Part shown: one piece after another, positions 36,137-45,602 of the stretch | Layout of the letters: each line of letters opens with the position of its first letter | Position numbering within the stretch: the stretch's first letter is position 1 | Assembly: GCA_023437365.1 (NCBI GenBank) | Contig: JAEZGK010000003.1 | Span: 62,001 to 126,000, forward strand | Source of the DNA: Bacillota bacterium | GTDB lineage: Bacteria > Bacillota > Clostridia > Lachnospirales > Lachnospiraceae | Length of the DNA: 64,000 bases | Direction of reading: 5' to 3' | Program-made: the position numbers and the translations under genes | Notes under the pieces: generated by a model | Told to the model about the DNA's origin: nothing | Databases searched by the model: none | The model's input: only the letters and a program-made list of their open reading frames with translations

Positions 36137-36448
36137 GATATTTCCCCTTTCGTATTAAAGTTATCTCGAGCATCTATATATGATAGAAAATCCGCTATAA
36201 GTAACCCCCATTACATCATATACGAATTTTTATATAGAATGTATTCATCTATCAATATACAACACAATCCGAAAAAATAACAGACATAAAATCAAAATAA
36301 TGCAGCTTTATGGATTATTTATAAAAAATAGTGAGAATATATCATCTATAGATTTTTTTGCCAATTTAATTGTTTCTTCGTGACAATCCAGGCGTTGTAT
36401 GATAAAGTAATGTTTGAGTTAAGATGAAGAGAGAGGCATGTGTATCCT

Positions 36449-38215
36449 ATGAAAACAATAATCGAAATAATTGCAGAAGATGTGAAGGATGCCTTTATAC
36501 AGAAAGGCTATGAAGAAAAATACGGAGTGGTTACCCTATCCAACAGACCTGATCTGTGCCAATATCAGTGTAATGGAGCATTGGCAGCAGCAAAACAGTA
36601 TAAGACAGCGCCGATCAAGATAGCACAGGATATCGCGGAAGCGCTGCAGTCCAATCATAAATTTCAGGAAGTTGCGGCAATTATGCCGGGCTTTATTAAT
36701 ATTACCCTTAGCGGTGAATTTCTGTCAGAATACTTAAACAAAATGAAATCGGAAGAGCATTTTGGAGTCGAGAAGGTCAAGGAGCCCAAGACGATTATCA
36801 TTGATTACGGCGGCCCAAACATTGCAAAGTCCCTTCATGTGGGACATATGAGGTCTGCCATTATCGGAGAAAGCATCAAGAGACTGCTTCGCTTTATGGG
36901 AAATAAGGTGATAGGCGATGCGCATCTCGGAGATTGGGGAACCCAGATGGGTCTGGTCATTGCTGAGCTGAAGCGCAGACAACCGGAGCTCGTCTATTTT
37001 GATGATACCTATACCGGTGAGTATCCGAAAGGAGCACCCTTTACCATCTCCGAGCTGGAGGAAATCTATCCAGCAGCCAGTGAATTTTCCAAACAGAATC
37101 CCGAATTCAGGGAAGAAGCTAAGACGGTGACTTTTCATCTGCAAAATGGGCACAGAGGTTATACCGCACTTTGGAATCATATTCTGGAGGTTTCTGTATC
37201 AGATTTAAAGCAGATTTATGACACGCTGAGGGTATCCTTTGACCTATGGAAGAAGGAAAGTGACGCACAACCATACATTCCTGAGATGATTGAGAACTTG
37301 AAAAAGAATGGTTTCGCAAAAGTAAGTGAAGGTGCGCTGGTGGTTGACGTAAAGGAGGATACAGATACCAAAGAGGTGCCCCCCTGCATGTTATTAAAAT
37401 CGGACGGAGCCGCATTATATAATACGACGGATCTTGCAACCATAGTAGAGCGTATGAAATTATTTCAACCAGACCGTATGATCTATGTTATAGATAAGCG
37501 CCAGGAGCTGAATTTTGAAATTGTATTCCGCTGCGCAAGAAAGACAAAGCTAGTCAAAGAGGATACCCGCATGGATTTCATTGGCTTCGGCACAATGAAC
37601 GGTAAGGACGGCAAACCCTTCAAGACAAGGGAAGGCGGCGTCATGCGTCTGGAATATCTGATCAAGAGTGTGGCAGATGAGGTTTATCGAAAGATTATGG
37701 AGAACCGAAGCATGGAAGAAGAGGAAGCCAGGAAGGTTGCTGCCCAGGTTGGTCTTGCTGCACTGAAATACGGCGATCTGTCCAACCAGATTTCCAAGGA
37801 TTATATCTTTGATGTTGACCGCTTTACCAGCTTTGAGGGAGATACCGGCCCCTATATCCTCTATACCATTGTCAGGATCAAATCAATTCTTGCCAAATAT
37901 CAGGAGATACATGAGAAAGCCATTCCTTCGTCAATCCTACCGGCTTCATCCGAAGGTGAAAGAGCTTTGGTGCTCGAATTGGCAAAGTTCAACGAGATGA
38001 TCTATACTGCAGCGGAGGAGGTCGCACCTCACCGTATCTGTGCTTATATCTATGATCTTGCCAATGCCTTCAACAGCTTTTACCATGATACAAAAATCAT
38101 TACCGAGGAAGATGAGAAAAAACAGGCTTCCTGGATCGCTTTGATTACTTTGGTACAGGACATCTTAATGACCTGCATCGATTTGCTCGGCTTTGAAGCA
38201 CCCGAGCGTATGTAA
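36449..38215 (+). CDS. argS: Arginyl-tRNA synthetase
   Basis: A 588-residue class I synthetase. The signature motif is GGPNIAKSLHVGHMRSAI with HVGH at 130-133. The KMSKS loop is replaced by a GKPFKTREGG segment, usual for ArgRS. The C-terminal anticodon-binding DALR domain ends in GFEAPERM. The start could be GTG 36440 or ATG 36449; the GAGAGAGG at 36428 is too close to the GTG, so the ATG is preferred with modest confidence. I see no T-box or other leader structure upstream. Confidence 0.95.
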   Translation: MKTIIEIIAEDVKDAFIQKGYEEKYGVVTLSNRPDLCQYQCNGALAAAKQYKTAPIKIAQDIAEALQSNHKFQEVAAIMPGFINITLSGEFLSEYLNKMKSEEHFGVEKVKEPKTIIIDYGGPNIAKSLHVGHMRSAIIGESIKRLLRFMGNKVIGDAHLGDWGTQMGLVIAELKRRQPELVYFDDTYTGEYPKGAPFTISELEEIYPAASEFSKQNPEFREEAKTVTFHLQNGHRGYTALWNHILEVSVSDLKQIYDTLRVSFDLWKKESDAQPYIPEMIENLKKNGFAKVSEGALVVDVKEDTDTKEVPPCMLLKSDGAALYNTTDLATIVERMKLFQPDRMIYVIDKRQELNFEIVFRCARKTKLVKEDTRMDFIGFGTMNGKDGKPFKTREGGVMRLEYLIKSVADEVYRKIMENRSMEEEEARKVAAQVGLAALKYGDLSNQISKDYIFDVDRFTSFEGDTGPYILYTIVRIKSILAKYQEIHEKAIPSSILPASSEGERALVLELAKFNEMIYTAAEEVAPHRICAYIYDLANAFNSFYHDTKIITEEDEKKQASWIALITLVQDILMTCIDLLGFEAPERM

Positions 38216-38235
38216 AAACAGACAGAGGTGATGGT

Positions 38236-39591
38236 ATGTTAGTTAAGAGAACAGCGGAGCTCAAGCTTTTGGAGGAGCAATATACATCCGCAGGAAGCAA
38301 TCTTGTCATTTTGTATGGAAGAAAGGGAATGGGAAAGACCTCGTTGATTAAGGAATTCCTAGCGGAGAAGCCATTGGCTTTTTACTATGAAGGAATGGAA
38401 TGTGAGGACAGACTTCAGCTTCTTCTTATGAATCGAAGAGCTCATATGGAGTATATCTCCTATGAGCCGACAGAGTATCCTATTCTGTTCTCTTCCCTCC
38501 TCGGTACCGATGGAGGAAAGACCATCATCGTATTGGATGAATTCCATTATATACTGAAAAGCAGCAAAGACATACTGGAAGCTTTACGGCTTCTGGGGAA
38601 CCAGAACAGACAGGTGATGTTTGTTCTTTGCAGCTCCTCCATCCGCTGGGTAGAGAACGAGATGGTGAGTGAACTCGGCGAGTACGCCTCCTTCATCACT
38701 GCTTATATGAAGCTGAAGGAATTTACTTTTGTTGATTTTGTGAATCGCTTCCCCAAATCCTCTGTTGAGACCTGTATCTACATTAACGCAATTCTGGGAG
38801 GAATACCGGAATATCTGGCTTCCTGGCAGGAAAGCCTTTCTGTGGAGAAGAACATCAAAAATCTTCTTCTAAATAAGAACAGCAGACTAATTCATACTCC
38901 GCAGCAGCTTTTAAAGCTGGAGCTGAGAGAGCCGTCTGTCTATAATACGATTCTCTATTACTTGGCCACCGGAAACCGGAAATTAAATGATCTCCACGGC
39001 AAGACCGGCTATTCCAGAGCTAAGATCAGTGTCTATCTAAAGAATTTGATCCAGCTTGATATTGTAGAAAAACTAGTTCCTCTGGACGAGGAAGGCAAAG
39101 AAAATGCTATGAGGGGACTTTATCGCATTAAAGATAATTTCCTCAGCTTCTGGTACCGATTTATATTTCCAAACTTATCGGAGATCATGCTTGGCAGTGC
39201 GGATCGGATCTACGACCAGGAAATCGTGCCCTATTTGGACTCTTATATGGAGGAATATTTTGCCGATGTATGTACGGAGTTTCTTAAGCTGATGAACCTG
39301 CATGACCGTCTGCCCGAGAAATTTATCTGGTGGGACCGATGGTATGGTAAAAACGGAACCATTGATATACTTGCACAAGCGGGGGATAAGAAGACTCTGG
39401 TAGGGAGCTGTCATTTTGAAGCTCGTATCACGGAGCCGAAGGAATACCTTGAGCTATTGGCTCTGGCCGAGGAGGCTAAGGTGAGCCCCGATTACTGTTA
39501 CCTATTCTCCAGAAAGGGCTTCTCGGAGGAGCTGAAGAAGATGGCCGCTGACAGGAAGGATTTGAATTTAATCGGTTTGGAGGATTTATAA
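38236..39591 (+). CDS. AAA-type ATPase with C-terminal DUF234 nuclease-like domain
   Basis: A 451-residue protein of the archaeal-type ATPase family widespread in anaerobes. Walker A is GRKGMGKTS (about 28-36) and Walker B IIVLDEFHYIL, followed by a helical middle and a winged-helix segment (TGYSRAKISVYLKNLIQLDIV). The C-terminal DUF234 domain (about 290-451) has the D...E pattern of a degenerate PD-(D/E)xK fold (GTIDILAQ, then SCHFEARI). The function of the family is unknown; mobile-element or stress roles have been suggested. AGAGGTGATGGT precedes the ATG. It is 20 bp after argS and probably co-transcribed. Confidence 0.85.
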   Translation: MLVKRTAELKLLEEQYTSAGSNLVILYGRKGMGKTSLIKEFLAEKPLAFYYEGMECEDRLQLLLMNRRAHMEYISYEPTEYPILFSSLLGTDGGKTIIVLDEFHYILKSSKDILEALRLLGNQNRQVMFVLCSSSIRWVENEMVSELGEYASFITAYMKLKEFTFVDFVNRFPKSSVETCIYINAILGGIPEYLASWQESLSVEKNIKNLLLNKNSRLIHTPQQLLKLELREPSVYNTILYYLATGNRKLNDLHGKTGYSRAKISVYLKNLIQLDIVEKLVPLDEEGKENAMRGLYRIKDNFLSFWYRFIFPNLSEIMLGSADRIYDQEIVPYLDSYMEEYFADVCTEFLKLMNLHDRLPEKFIWWDRWYGKNGTIDILAQAGDKKTLVGSCHFEARITEPKEYLELLALAEEAKVSPDYCYLFSRKGFSEELKKMAADRKDLNLIGLEDL

Positions 39592-39657
39592 ACCGGGATA
39601 GTATCTAAAAAATACTATGCTCCAAATGACTTGCTACACATAGGAACGGAGATTATT

Positions 39658-40995
39658 ATGTATCGTCTGATATCAAAACTAATTATATATAAGAATTTGA
39701 GGCAGGACAGCCTGCTTCTGGAGCTGGCAGATATCATCAAGGACTTTGATTTAAGCACTGCGGAAAGAAACGGAGACCCCTTCGTTCGGGAAGATATCAC
39801 TAATCGGATTTACACCCAGATTAACAGACTCCTGGATATAGCCACCGAGTATGGCTTTAATCGAAATCTTTGGCATAACTATCTGACTTATCTGCTCGTG
39901 ACCACTGAGAACCCCTTTAGCATCACCTGTGAGAAGACCGGTGCGAAGGAAGGGACGGTCAACGAATTTGCGAAAAATGACTTCAGGATTTTTAAGGCGC
40001 TGTTTGATTATAATTTCACACTACTCGAGCAGAAGCTCGGTATCAACTGCTTTTCTGTCATATCAGATTATCATGCGATTGAGAAGAACAGCAGCAGGTA
40101 TAACAAAAGCGTAAGTGAGAAGGTCCAGCTCCTGAGCAGCCGGATTGAGCAGGCACAGGATGAGCAGGAAATATTTGAATGTATAACTGAATTTTACCGG
40201 GATTACGGTGTCGGAATGTTCGGTCTGAACAAAGCCTTTCGTATCAGTAAGGCATCGGGTCAGCTGGACTTAGTTCCGATTACGAATACCCTGGAGGTAG
40301 GATTAGCGGATTTGGTGGGCTATGAGATACAGAAAAAGAAGCTGGTAGATAATACGAAAGCCTTTGTCGAGGGCAGAAAAGCCAATAATGTCCTTCTGTT
40401 TGGTGACAGCGGTACCGGAAAATCTACATCTGTGAAAGCCATTCTGAATGAGTATTACAAGGATGGACTCAGGATGATCGAGATCTATAAACATCAGTTT
40501 GAGGATCTTTCCGCAGTCATTGCCCGGATTAAGAACCGAAATTATAAGTTCATCATCTATATGGATGATCTGTCTTTTGAAGAATTCGAGATAGAATATA
40601 AATATTTAAAAGCAGTGATTGAGGGTGGACTTGAGAACAGACCCGATAATGTTCTGATTTATGCTACCTCGAATCGCAGACATCTGATCAGGGAGACCTG
40701 GAATGACCGGAACGATATGGAGAGAAATGAGGAGCTGCACCGTTCCGATACCATGCAAGAGAAATTATCCTTGGTAGCAAGGTTCGGAATTACAATCAAC
40801 TTTTCTGCACCTGCCCAGAAAGAATATTATGCAATTGTAACAGAATTGGCGAAACGTCAGGGAATATGCCTAAGTGAAGAACAGCTGTGTGCCGAAGCAA
40901 ATAAGTGGGAGCTTTCCCATGGCGGAATGTCGGGGCGTACAGCTCAGCAATTCATCACCTATCTGTCAGGACAGACGGAGGGAAAGGCTTTATAG
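39658..40995 (+). CDS. DUF815-family AAA ATPase
   Basis: A 445-residue protein with an N-terminal helical region (about 1-195) and a C-terminal AAA domain. Walker A is LLFGDSGTGKSTSVKA and Walker B IYMDDLSFEEFE. A sensor-like YATSNRRHL and the RNDMERNEELHRSDTMQEKLS segment are characteristic of DUF815. The family is common next to cell-envelope and nucleotide genes, but its role is unknown. The ATG at 39658 follows GGAACGGAG; an in-frame TTG at 39631 is not supported. Confidence 0.88.
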   Translation: MYRLISKLIIYKNLRQDSLLLELADIIKDFDLSTAERNGDPFVREDITNRIYTQINRLLDIATEYGFNRNLWHNYLTYLLVTTENPFSITCEKTGAKEGTVNEFAKNDFRIFKALFDYNFTLLEQKLGINCFSVISDYHAIEKNSSRYNKSVSEKVQLLSSRIEQAQDEQEIFECITEFYRDYGVGMFGLNKAFRISKASGQLDLVPITNTLEVGLADLVGYEIQKKKLVDNTKAFVEGRKANNVLLFGDSGTGKSTSVKAILNEYYKDGLRMIEIYKHQFEDLSAVIARIKNRNYKFIIYMDDLSFEEFEIEYKYLKAVIEGGLENRPDNVLIYATSNRRHLIRETWNDRNDMERNEELHRSDTMQEKLSLVARFGITINFSAPAQKEYYAIVTELAKRQGICLSEEQLCAEANKWELSHGGMSGRTAQQFITYLSGQTEGKAL

Positions 40996-41058
40996 ACAGT
41001 GATAAACATACTTTGTATGTGACATATTTTATCATAGGAGCGAAAGGGATAGGGATTG

Positions 41059-41451
41059 ATGGATAAATACAGGATTCTGGTAAAAGGGATTATTCAATTA
41101 GAGGATAAGTATCTTATTGTAAGAAGATGGTATGATGACCGTGTTTTAGAGCCGTATCAGTGGGGATTTATTGACGGGGTGATTGAATTCGGAGAAGCTC
41201 CGGAAAAGGCTATCCTCAGGACTGTGGCAGAACAGAGCGGTCTGTCTGTTGTACAGGACAGGATGTTATATACCTGGTCTTTTATGACGGGTGATGTATT
41301 CAACATAGGAATCAGCTTTTTATGCAGAGCTACCATGGCAGAGGTGTTATTGTCAGAGGAGCTGGTGGAGAGTAAGTGGGTAAAAAAAGAAGAGCTGGAG
41401 AACTATATCGATCGGAAAATCATCGAGGATCTGGAAGCTGCAGAGCTGTAA
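41059..41451 (+). CDS. Nudix-fold protein with degenerate Nudix box
   Basis: A 130-residue protein of the Nudix fold. The box GVIEFGEAPEKAILRTVAEQ-SGL aligns with G-x5-E-x7-R-E-U-x-E-E-x-G-U, but the first catalytic Glu after Arg is Thr and the last is Gln. Metal binding and hydrolysis may therefore be impaired or altered. The start is ATG 41059 (a TTG just before it is in frame); AAAGGGA lies at suitable distance. It is 26 bp ahead of pyrC, suggesting a shared transcript. Confidence 0.82.
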   Translation: MDKYRILVKGIIQLEDKYLIVRRWYDDRVLEPYQWGFIDGVIEFGEAPEKAILRTVAEQSGLSVVQDRMLYTWSFMTGDVFNIGISFLCRATMAEVLLSEELVESKWVKKEELENYIDRKIIEDLEAAEL

Positions 41452-41477
41452 TTTTCTAATTTAAAGGAGTTTATTTC

Positions 41478-42788
41478 ATGCTAACGCTGATTAAGAACGG
41501 ATATGTAATCGATCCTGCATCGGGCAGGGAGGGTATTTATGATGTCCTGATCCAAGGGGAACGGATAGAAAAAGTAGCAGCAGAGATAGATGCAGAAGAG
41601 GTAGGAGTCGATACCGCAAAGAGTGGCAGACTTACTGTAATCGATGCTACAGGGAAATATATTATGCCGGGCTTCATAGATCTGCATGTACATCTTCGGG
41701 AACCGGGGTATGAATATAAGGAGACCATCGCAACAGGAAGTATGGCTGCTGCGGCAGGAGGTTACACCTCGATTTGTCCAATGCCCAACACGAAGCCTGC
41801 AACAGACAATGGCGATATGATAGCATGGCTTCTGGAGAAATCAGCCAGGGAAGCGGTTGTAAATATCCTACCTGTCGGTGCAATTACTCTTGACCAGGCA
41901 GGATGCGTGCTGACGAATATGAAGGAGCTCAAGGCGAAGGGTGCTGTGGCAGTCAGCGAAGATGGAAAGTCAGTGATGGATACCGCTTTATATGCCGAAG
42001 CCATGAGATTGGCATCCTGGCTTGATCTGCCGGTGTTTGCCCATTGTGAGGATAAGAGTCTGGTTGGAAAAGGTGCGATCAATGCCGGTAAGAAGGCGGA
42101 GCAATTGAAGCTTCCCGGAATCTCCAATGCGGTTGAGGATATCATAACGGCAAGAGATATCCTGCTGGCTAAGGAGACAGGAGCAAGACTGCATTTATGC
42201 CATATTTCAACAAAGGACAGCACAGCTATGCTGGCGTTGGCGAAAAGAGATGGTATTTCTGTGACCGGGGAGGTCTGCCCACATCATTTTACCTTGACTG
42301 AGGAGGATATCCTTTCCGATGATGCCAATTATAAGATGAACCCGCCGCTTCGGAAGAGTGCGGATGTCGATGCACTCAAGGAAGCGTTGAAGGATGGGAC
42401 GATTGATGTGATTTCGACAGACCACGCACCGCATTCGAAGGAAGAGAAGGAAAAGTCTATGGCTGAGGCGCCCTTTGGCATCGTTGGCTCCGAGACTGCC
42501 TTTGCACTCGTTATGACGGAGCTGGTTCTAAAGGGTTATCTGACTCCGAGCCAGATGGTTGAAAAGATGAGTGTTAATCCGGCTCGTATTCTCAGAATCG
42601 ATAAAGGCTGTATCGGAGAAGGAAGGACCGCTGATCTGGTAATCGCAGATCCGAAGGCAGAATATATCATAGACTTAAATCGCTTTTATTCTAAAGGAAA
42701 GAATTCTCCGTTTTCGGGAAGAAAAGTGACCGGACGAGTGGAATATACCTTTGTTGGTGGAAAGTTAGTCTATCAATATCAGGAATAA
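41478..42788 (+). CDS. pyrC: Dihydroorotase, class I
   Basis: A 436-residue zinc amidohydrolase that closes carbamoyl aspartate to dihydroorotate in pyrimidine synthesis. HVHLREPG holds the first metal ligands, and later His residues are in FAHCEDKSL, CHIST and EVCPHHF, with the Asp in STDHAPHS. TTAAAGGAG precedes the ATG. It is followed by pyrF after 72 bp. No PyrR-type attenuator is visible upstream. Confidence 0.96.
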   Translation: MLTLIKNGYVIDPASGREGIYDVLIQGERIEKVAAEIDAEEVGVDTAKSGRLTVIDATGKYIMPGFIDLHVHLREPGYEYKETIATGSMAAAAGGYTSICPMPNTKPATDNGDMIAWLLEKSAREAVVNILPVGAITLDQAGCVLTNMKELKAKGAVAVSEDGKSVMDTALYAEAMRLASWLDLPVFAHCEDKSLVGKGAINAGKKAEQLKLPGISNAVEDIITARDILLAKETGARLHLCHISTKDSTAMLALAKRDGISVTGEVCPHHFTLTEEDILSDDANYKMNPPLRKSADVDALKEALKDGTIDVISTDHAPHSKEEKEKSMAEAPFGIVGSETAFALVMTELVLKGYLTPSQMVEKMSVNPARILRIDKGCIGEGRTADLVIADPKAEYIIDLNRFYSKGKNSPFSGRKVTGRVEYTFVGGKLVYQYQE

Positions 42789-42860
42789 GTAATGGCTGGC
42801 ATCACATAATAGAACAGTTTATTGAAATAAGTTTAGTATAGAAAGGCACAGGTGAAGGAA

Positions 42861-43793
42861 ATGATTAACAGATTAGTGGAAAAAATCGAGAAGCTGGAGG
42901 CGCCGATTGTCGTTGGATTAGATCCGATGCTGGAGTATATTCCGGAGCAGATACTGAAGGAAGCCTATGCCAAAAAGGGTGAGAACCTGGAGGGAGCTGC
43001 GGAGGCGGTCTGGCAGTATAACAAAGGAATCATTGACGCAGTCTTTGATCTCGTTCCTGCCGTAAAGCCTCAGATTGCGATGTATGAGCAATTTGGTATT
43101 GAGGGCTTGAAGGCCTTCAAAAAAACAGTGGATTATAGCAAGGAGAAGGGCCTCGTAGTCATCGGCGATATCAAGCGAGGTGATATTGGTTCCACTTCTG
43201 CAGCCTATGCTATCGGACACCTTGGCAAGGTCGTGCTTGGGGGTAAGACTTATCGTGGCTTTGATGAGGATTTTGTTACATTGAATCCGTATATGGGAGC
43301 AGATGCGGTAAATCCCTTCTTAGACGTCTGTAAGGAGGAAAATAAGGGATTGTTCATCCTGGTTAAGACATCTAACCCTTCCAGCGGAGATTTTCAGGAT
43401 CAAATAGTGAATGGCAGGCCTCTTTACGAGCTGGTAGGAAAAAAAGTTGCCGAATGGGGCGAGCAGCATATGGGAAGCACTTATAGCTATGTCGGAGCGG
43501 TTGTCGGTGCAACTTATCCTGAGATGGGAAAGCTTCTTCGTGAAATCATGCCGAAGACGCTGATCCTGGTACCAGGCTACGGAGCACAGGGTGGAAAGGC
43601 TGAAGATCTGGTTCATTATTTCAATCAGGATGGGCTGGGTGCAATCGTAAATTCCTCCAGGGGTATTATAGCGGCATATAAACTGAAGGGCTATGAGAAA
43701 TTTGGTGCAGCGAATTATGCGGATGCTTCGAGACAGGCAGTCATTGACATGAGGGAAGATTTAAGACAGGCATGGATGGCAGCTAAAAGGTAA
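42861..43793 (+). CDS. pyrF: Orotidine 5'-phosphate decarboxylase, type 2
   Basis: A 310-residue enzyme for the last step of UMP synthesis. VVGLDPM opens the barrel and VIGDIKRGDIGSTSAAYA carries the catalytic D-K-x-x-D set. The length and the long insertion with TSNPSS and GATYPEMGKLL place it in the type 2 (longer, Actinobacteria/clostridia-like) group. An in-frame GTG nine bases upstream exists, but AGGTGAAGGA favours the ATG at 42861. Confidence 0.95.
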   Translation: MINRLVEKIEKLEAPIVVGLDPMLEYIPEQILKEAYAKKGENLEGAAEAVWQYNKGIIDAVFDLVPAVKPQIAMYEQFGIEGLKAFKKTVDYSKEKGLVVIGDIKRGDIGSTSAAYAIGHLGKVVLGGKTYRGFDEDFVTLNPYMGADAVNPFLDVCKEENKGLFILVKTSNPSSGDFQDQIVNGRPLYELVGKKVAEWGEQHMGSTYSYVGAVVGATYPEMGKLLREIMPKTLILVPGYGAQGGKAEDLVHYFNQDGLGAIVNSSRGIIAAYKLKGYEKFGAANYADASRQAVIDMREDLRQAWMAAKR

Positions 43794-43830
43794 TCCCAAA
43801 TAAACTTGCATTAGAGTATGTATAAAATAA

Positions 43831-43876
43831 GGAGATGGTTGCCCTCACAAACGTGAGAGTAATCCATCTCCCTTGT
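43831..43876 (+). terminator. Terminator after pyrF
   Basis: GGAGATGG (43831-43838) pairs with CCATCTCC (43864-43871); CTCA/TGAG pair inside. The following CTTGTT is a weak T-tract and the dispersed repeat begins immediately after it. Confidence 0.7.
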
Positions 43877-44002
43877 TATGTAATAGAAAATTGCGTCCTA
43901 TTACATAAAAACGCTCCGCTGAGGATGCGCACCTCGCGGCAAGGAAGTTATTGCTTCGCAATCCGCTCGGGCGCGAAAGTGTCAGCGGGCTGACACTTTG
44001 TT
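43877..44002 (+). repeat. Dispersed hairpin-mosaic repeat, copy 1
   Basis: Begins TATGTAATAG, paired with CTATTACATA a few bases on. It then has ACGCTCCGC, GGATGCGCACCTC, the TTGCTTCGCAA hairpin, and ends with AAAGTGTCAGC-GG-GCTGACACTTT. It shares about 60 nearly identical bases at its right end with copy 2 and lacks copy 2's inner hairpins. It follows the pyrF terminator directly and ends 18 bp before the ppiB stop codon. Confidence 0.85.
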
Positions 44003-44019
44003 CTTACTGGTCGAGCTTA

Positions 44020-44544
44020 TTAGCAGGTCTCAGGTTGCGGATATTCCACTCCGAAGGTGTCTACGGTAACCTTCTTCATGATCTGGGGTTCCAGAGGCAT
44101 ATCGGAATAATCGGTTTTGGTCTCGGCAACTTTATTCACGACTTCGATTCCCTCAATTACTTTACCGAAAGCAGCATAGGAGCCGTCCAGATGAGGGGAG
44201 TCTTTATGCATAATGAAGAACTGAGAACCGGCAGAATCCGGGCGCTGAGATCTGGCCATCGAAATCACACCTGCAGTATGCTTTAAATTATTAGGAAAGT
44301 TGTTATATGAAAATTCGCCTTTGATAGAATAACCTGGACCACCCATGCCGGTACCTTCCGGGTCGCCGCCCTGTATCATAAAGCCACGAATTACTCTGTG
44401 AAATTTCAGACCATCGTAGAAGCCCTGATTTACAAGAGAAATAAAATTATTTACTGTGTTAGGAGCAATCTCGGGATATAACTCAAGTTTGATTACATCA
44501 CCATTCTGAAGCTCCATTGTAATGATAGGATTCTTGTTTGCCAT
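44020..44544 (-). CDS. ppiB: Peptidyl-prolyl cis-trans isomerase, cyclophilin type
   Basis: A 174-residue cytoplasmic cyclophilin with no signal peptide. The active-site segments are complete: FHRVIRGFMIQGGDP, the SMARSQRPDSAGSQFFIM stretch with the catalytic-site Gln, and HLDGSYAAFGKV. GAGAGGAAA lies upstream of the ATG. It is transcribed against the pyrimidine genes and interrupts them, with its own promoter. Confidence 0.95.
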   Translation of the reverse strand: MANKNPIITMELQNGDVIKLELYPEIAPNTVNNFISLVNQGFYDGLKFHRVIRGFMIQGGDPEGTGMGGPGYSIKGEFSYNNFPNNLKHTAGVISMARSQRPDSAGSQFFIMHKDSPHLDGSYAAFGKVIEGIEVVNKVAETKTDYSDMPLEPQIMKKVTVDTFGVEYPQPETC

Positions 44545-45040
44545 CTTTTTTCATTTCCTCTCAAATTAAAATTTACATTACCATAAAAATTAATTGTACC
44601 GCTAAGCTGTCATAAACCCTGGTGGTAAATATATCATAGTAAATCAGGCATGTCAAGGCTTGAGACATACTTTCAATTTGTTCTGAAAGTTCATTAATTT
44701 ACGAAATCTATAAGAAATAATTATGAAACGTGAATATATTCAAAAAACCTTCTTAAAATCGATGTCTGATTGGTAAAAACTTACGAAATTAAGAAATATC
44801 CGTGCAGAATCCAAATCCTCACTTGCAATAATTACAAAATATTCCGATAATGATATAGTATCGGAGGTTTGGTTCATAAGCAATTCGAAGTTATTAGCTT
44901 TGTAATAGTGTGTATGGGTACTATGATACATATATTAAATGATTTTATACCTTATACTGGATATTAAAGTATTGTTATGTTTCCTTGTGGGGATTGTAGA
45001 AAAAGAAGGATAAGTACTAAGATAGAAAGGATGTATTCAG
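44545..45040. other. 496-bp intergenic region between divergent ppiB and yjbQ
   Basis: It holds the ppiB promoter near 44628-44656. The rest is AT-rich without convincing coding capacity or strong structure; a 63-codon reverse frame at 44740-44931 has no ribosome binding site. A TATACT at 44953 could be the -10 for the yjbQ gene, with a poor -35. Confidence 0.6.
44628..44656 (-). promoter_or_regulatory. ppiB promoter
   Basis: On the reverse strand TTGACA (44656-44651), a 17-bp spacer and TATATT (44633-44628). Confidence 0.75.
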
Positions 45041-45445
45041 ATGCAGGAAGTATATACGTTTGGTGTAAGGACAGGTCAGCATTGTGCGATGATCGACATT
45101 ACCAGAGAGATCAGAAATCTGGTAAAGGATAGCGGTGTAAAAAACGGTATTTGCATAGTATTTATACCTCACACGACCGCCGGAATAACAATCAATGAAA
45201 ATGCAGATCCGGATGTGATACGTGATTTTATGATGGAAATGAGCAAGGTGGTACCACTGTCGGATGGTTACCATCACAGCGAAGGGAATTCCGCAGCTCA
45301 TATAAAAGCAAGTATGATGGGCTTCTCCCAGACCTTGATCATAGAGGATGGAAGGCCTGTTCTTGGGACCTGGCAGGGCGTATTCTTTATGGAATTCGAC
45401 GGACCCCGAATCAGAAAGATCCATGTAAAGATTATGGAAGGCTGA
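45041..45445 (+). CDS. yjbQ: YjbQ/UPF0047-family protein
   Basis: A 134-residue small protein of the YjbQ family. GICIVFIPHTTAGITINENADPDV (quoted here by its core HTTAGITINEN), the HxxxGNSAAHIKAS motif and GTWQGVFFMEFDGPR are characteristic. Members can show weak thiamine-phosphate synthase activity, but the true role is unsettled. GAAAGGATG precedes the ATG. It lies 157 bp before pyrK without a clear functional tie. Confidence 0.9.
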   Translation: MQEVYTFGVRTGQHCAMIDITREIRNLVKDSGVKNGICIVFIPHTTAGITINENADPDVIRDFMMEMSKVVPLSDGYHHSEGNSAAHIKASMMGFSQTLIIEDGRPVLGTWQGVFFMEFDGPRIRKIHVKIMEG

Positions 45446-45494
45446 CTAAAACAATTTCCGGACATAAAAAATGACAAATCTCCTAAAAAATGCC

Positions 45495-45550
45495 TTGTCG
45501 TGAGAATGGATTTGGGTTATAATCAACGCTAGCGAGGATGCCAAGCATCC
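45495..45550 (+). promoter_or_regulatory. pyrKDE promoter and leader hairpin
   Basis: TTGTCG (45495-45500), 17-bp spacer and TATAAT (45518-45523). A small hairpin, GGATGC-CAA-GCATCC (45536-45550), follows the expected transcript start and is not a terminator. This promoter lets the second half of the pyrimidine genes be expressed separately. Confidence 0.65.
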
Positions 45551-45602
45551 GACCATTGCTTGTTCTGTACATTAATTAATCATGAAACCTAGGAGAAATG
45601 TT

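Noticed and set aside
41006..41020. ACATAC-TTT-GTATGT palindrome before the Nudix gene
   Set aside because: Only 6-bp arms; too short to claim an operator without further support.
44740..44931. 63-codon reverse frame between ppiB and yjbQ
   Set aside because: No ribosome binding site, no recognisable protein features and AT-rich by chance.
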